Source: CAZKYP01 sp964556885
GTDB taxonomy: Bacteria; Planctomycetota; Phycisphaerae; Sedimentisphaerales; Anaerobacaceae
Length of the DNA stretch: 6,209 nucleotides
Assembly (NCBI GenBank): GCA_964556885.1
Contig: CAZKYP010000192.1
Location: 1 to 6,209 of the forward strand
Direction: 5' to 3'
The position numbers were made by a program, and so were the translations under genes. How positions within the stretch are numbered: the stretch's first letter is position 1; every line of letters begins with the position of its first letter. This document shows, piece after piece, positions 5,008-6,209 of the stretch. The notes below the pieces were generated by a model. The model was not told the origin of the DNA. It worked only from the letters and a program-made list of their open reading frames with translations, and did not search any database.

Positions 5008-6209
5008 TCCTTGCCTTTATTAAGGCAAACTTGAGGATTTGCCATCCAAATGAAATCTTAGTTTTTTCAGGAAAACGGAGAAGGTTAAAGGATGGCACTG
5101 AAGTGGGATACAGGGTGATCAAAGGAGGTAGGGGCCTTAAAATCCCCATTGTTGAGTCTGTAACCAGATTACCTTTGACTGTCATATCTATCGATCTTGA
5201 GCTTACAGGAGCCCTGAGCAAGGGTATTATTCCGATAAATATTCAGGCTATGGCCAATGTCAAGATAGCAGGCAGCGAAGAGGACGGGCTTTCCAATGCC
5301 CTGGAGAGATTTTTGGGGAAAAACGTCACCGATATATCTCAAGTGGCTAAGGAGAATATTGAGGGAAGCCTGCGAGGCGTCTTGGCTAAATTAACTCCGG
5401 AGGAGGCAAACAGTAATAGGCTTGAGTTTGCAGAAAAGGTAGCCCAAGAGGCTAGAAGCGATCTTAAGAGGCTTGGCCTGGTCCTTGATACATTTAAAAT
5501 AAAGCACCTATCTGACAACGAAGGATATCTGGATTCCATTGGACGCAGGAAAAACGCCGAAGTAAGACGAGACGCCAAGATAACCGAAGCCAATGCAGAG
5601 GCAGAGGCGCGACTTGTAGCTGCAGAGGCAAAGAGGAAAGGGAATGTTGCTGAGGCGGAAGCGGATATATTGATAGCAGAGGCAGAAAACAAACTTAAAG
5701 TGAAGAAGGCCGCTTTAGCTGCCGAAGCAAATACTGCTGAGGCAAAGGCAAAGGTTGCGGGAGATATTGCCCGGACCAAAGAAGAACAGAAGCTTGAAGA
5801 GCAAAGGGTTGTTGTGAACAAACGAAAATATGAGGCAGAAGTTGTCGTGCCCGCCAGGGCGGAGAAAGAGGCCAAAGAGCTGAAGGCTATCGGGGAAGCA
5901 GCAAGGATTGCCGAAGACGGTAGGGCAACGGCCGAGGCAGTCAGGATGTTGAGAGAACAGTGGGAAAAAGAGGACACCAGAGATCTCTTCTTGATTCAAC
6001 AACTACCTGATATCCTTGACAAGATTACTAGGGTAGTGGCTGACAACCTTTCTATTGAAAAGGTCACTATCGTGGATAGCGGCAATGGGCAGGGAATGCC
6101 CGGCTATGTTAAAGGGGTAACAGGATCAATTGTTGCTATTTTTGAACAAATAAAGAACGCAACCGGCCTTGACATACCGGAAATCCTGCAGTCAAAGGCC
6201 TCCAAACAG
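4962..6209 (+). CDS. Flotillin-like SPFH/band 7 membrane protein, 3' end missing
   Basis: The frame is open from ATG 4962 to the window edge (416 codons, no stop). CGGAGG before the ATG supports the start. Residues 2-20 are a single membrane anchor. About 25-185 form an SPFH domain (FSGKRRRLKDG, GGRGLKIPIVESV, IPINIQAMANVKI, then ALERFLGK and LKRLGLVLDTFKIKHLSD). About 195-335 form a long charged helical coiled coil rich in Ala-Glu repeats, with the AEAEA-type pattern typical of flotillins. About 340-416 form the C-terminal region used in oligomer assembly. Flotillins build large cage-like assemblies in membrane microdomains and scaffold or protect membrane proteins. The gene lies 27 bases after glnK2 in the amt2 operon, which hints at a role around the Amt/GlnK complex, but that is inference. 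An NfeD-family partner, common beside such genes, is not visible and could lie past the edge. Nearly the full family length is present. Confidence 0.93.
   Translation, partial: MLGFWIGIVIVAFLVILAFIKANLRICHPNEILVFSGKRRRLKDGTEVGYRVIKGGRGLKIPIVESVTRLPLTVISIDLELTGALSKGIIPINIQAMANVKIAGSEEDGLSNALERFLGKNVTDISQVAKENIEGSLRGVLAKLTPEEANSNRLEFAEKVAQEARSDLKRLGLVLDTFKIKHLSDNEGYLDSIGRRKNAEVRRDAKITEANAEAEARLVAAEAKRKGNVAEAEADILIAEAENKLKVKKAALAAEANTAEAKAKVAGDIARTKEEQKLEEQRVVVNKRKYEAEVVVPARAEKEAKELKAIGEAARIAEDGRATAEAVRMLREQWEKEDTRDLFLIQQLPDILDKITRVVADNLSIEKVTIVDSGNGQGMPGYVKGVTGSIVAIFEQIKNATGLDIPEILQSKASKQ

Noticed and set aside
4727..5221. 164-codon minus-strand frame spanning glnK2 and the flotillin start
   Set aside because: It is antisense to two clear genes and their spacer, with no recognisable domain.
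5339..5977. 212-codon minus-strand frame opposite the flotillin gene
   Set aside because: It is a Ser/Ala-rich low-complexity shadow created by the Ala-Glu coiled-coil codons of the flotillin gene on the other strand.

Overview
The window looks like a nitrogen-control locus from a Gram-negative (diderm) bacterium. By eye the GC content is in the mid-40s percent. All recognisable genes are on the plus strand: the 3' end of a sigma-54 activator (NtrC/NifA type), an ammonium channel and PII gene pair, a second ammonium channel and PII gene pair, and the first 416 codons of a flotillin/SPFH protein that runs off the right edge. The species cannot be fixed from the sequence. Multiple Amt/PII pairs combined with sigma-54 control would fit anammox Planctomycetes, Nitrospirota or Desulfobacterota, but this is only a weak inference.

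Layout. 1-507 is the activator's AAA+ C-terminal part and Fis-type helix-turn-helix. 508-1119 is non-coding and carries a near-consensus sigma-54 promoter (933-948) with a predicted leader of about 161 nt. 1120-2562 is amt1, an Amt with a signal peptide and an acidic N-terminal extension; 2584-2925 is glnK1. 2953-2994 is a 13-codon relic of the flotillin gene start. 2995-3348 is non-coding, with a 16-bp near-palindrome (3147-3162) and a second near-perfect sigma-54 promoter (3288-3303). 3349-4581 is amt2, 4593-4934 is glnK2, and 4962 to the end is the flotillin gene.

How the parts work together. The two channels move ammonium/ammonia across the inner membrane. Each GlnK is expected to plug its channel through the T-loop when nitrogen is sufficient. 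Sigma-54 promoters in front of both amt genes, beside a sigma-54 activator, suggest that one regulatory circuit drives both units. Both GlnK proteins have Glu instead of the modifiable Tyr at position 51, so they probably respond to ATP/ADP/2-oxoglutarate without uridylylation. The flotillin may organise the membrane around the channels (inference).

The most notable signal is a mosaic. The two glnK genes are only about 63% identical over codons 1-61. They become about 90% identical from codon 62 onward, and this similarity continues through the 27-nt spacer and 13 codons into the flotillin gene, where it stops. This points to a short gene-conversion or recombination tract, or a duplication followed by deletion, that left a flotillin start relic behind glnK1.
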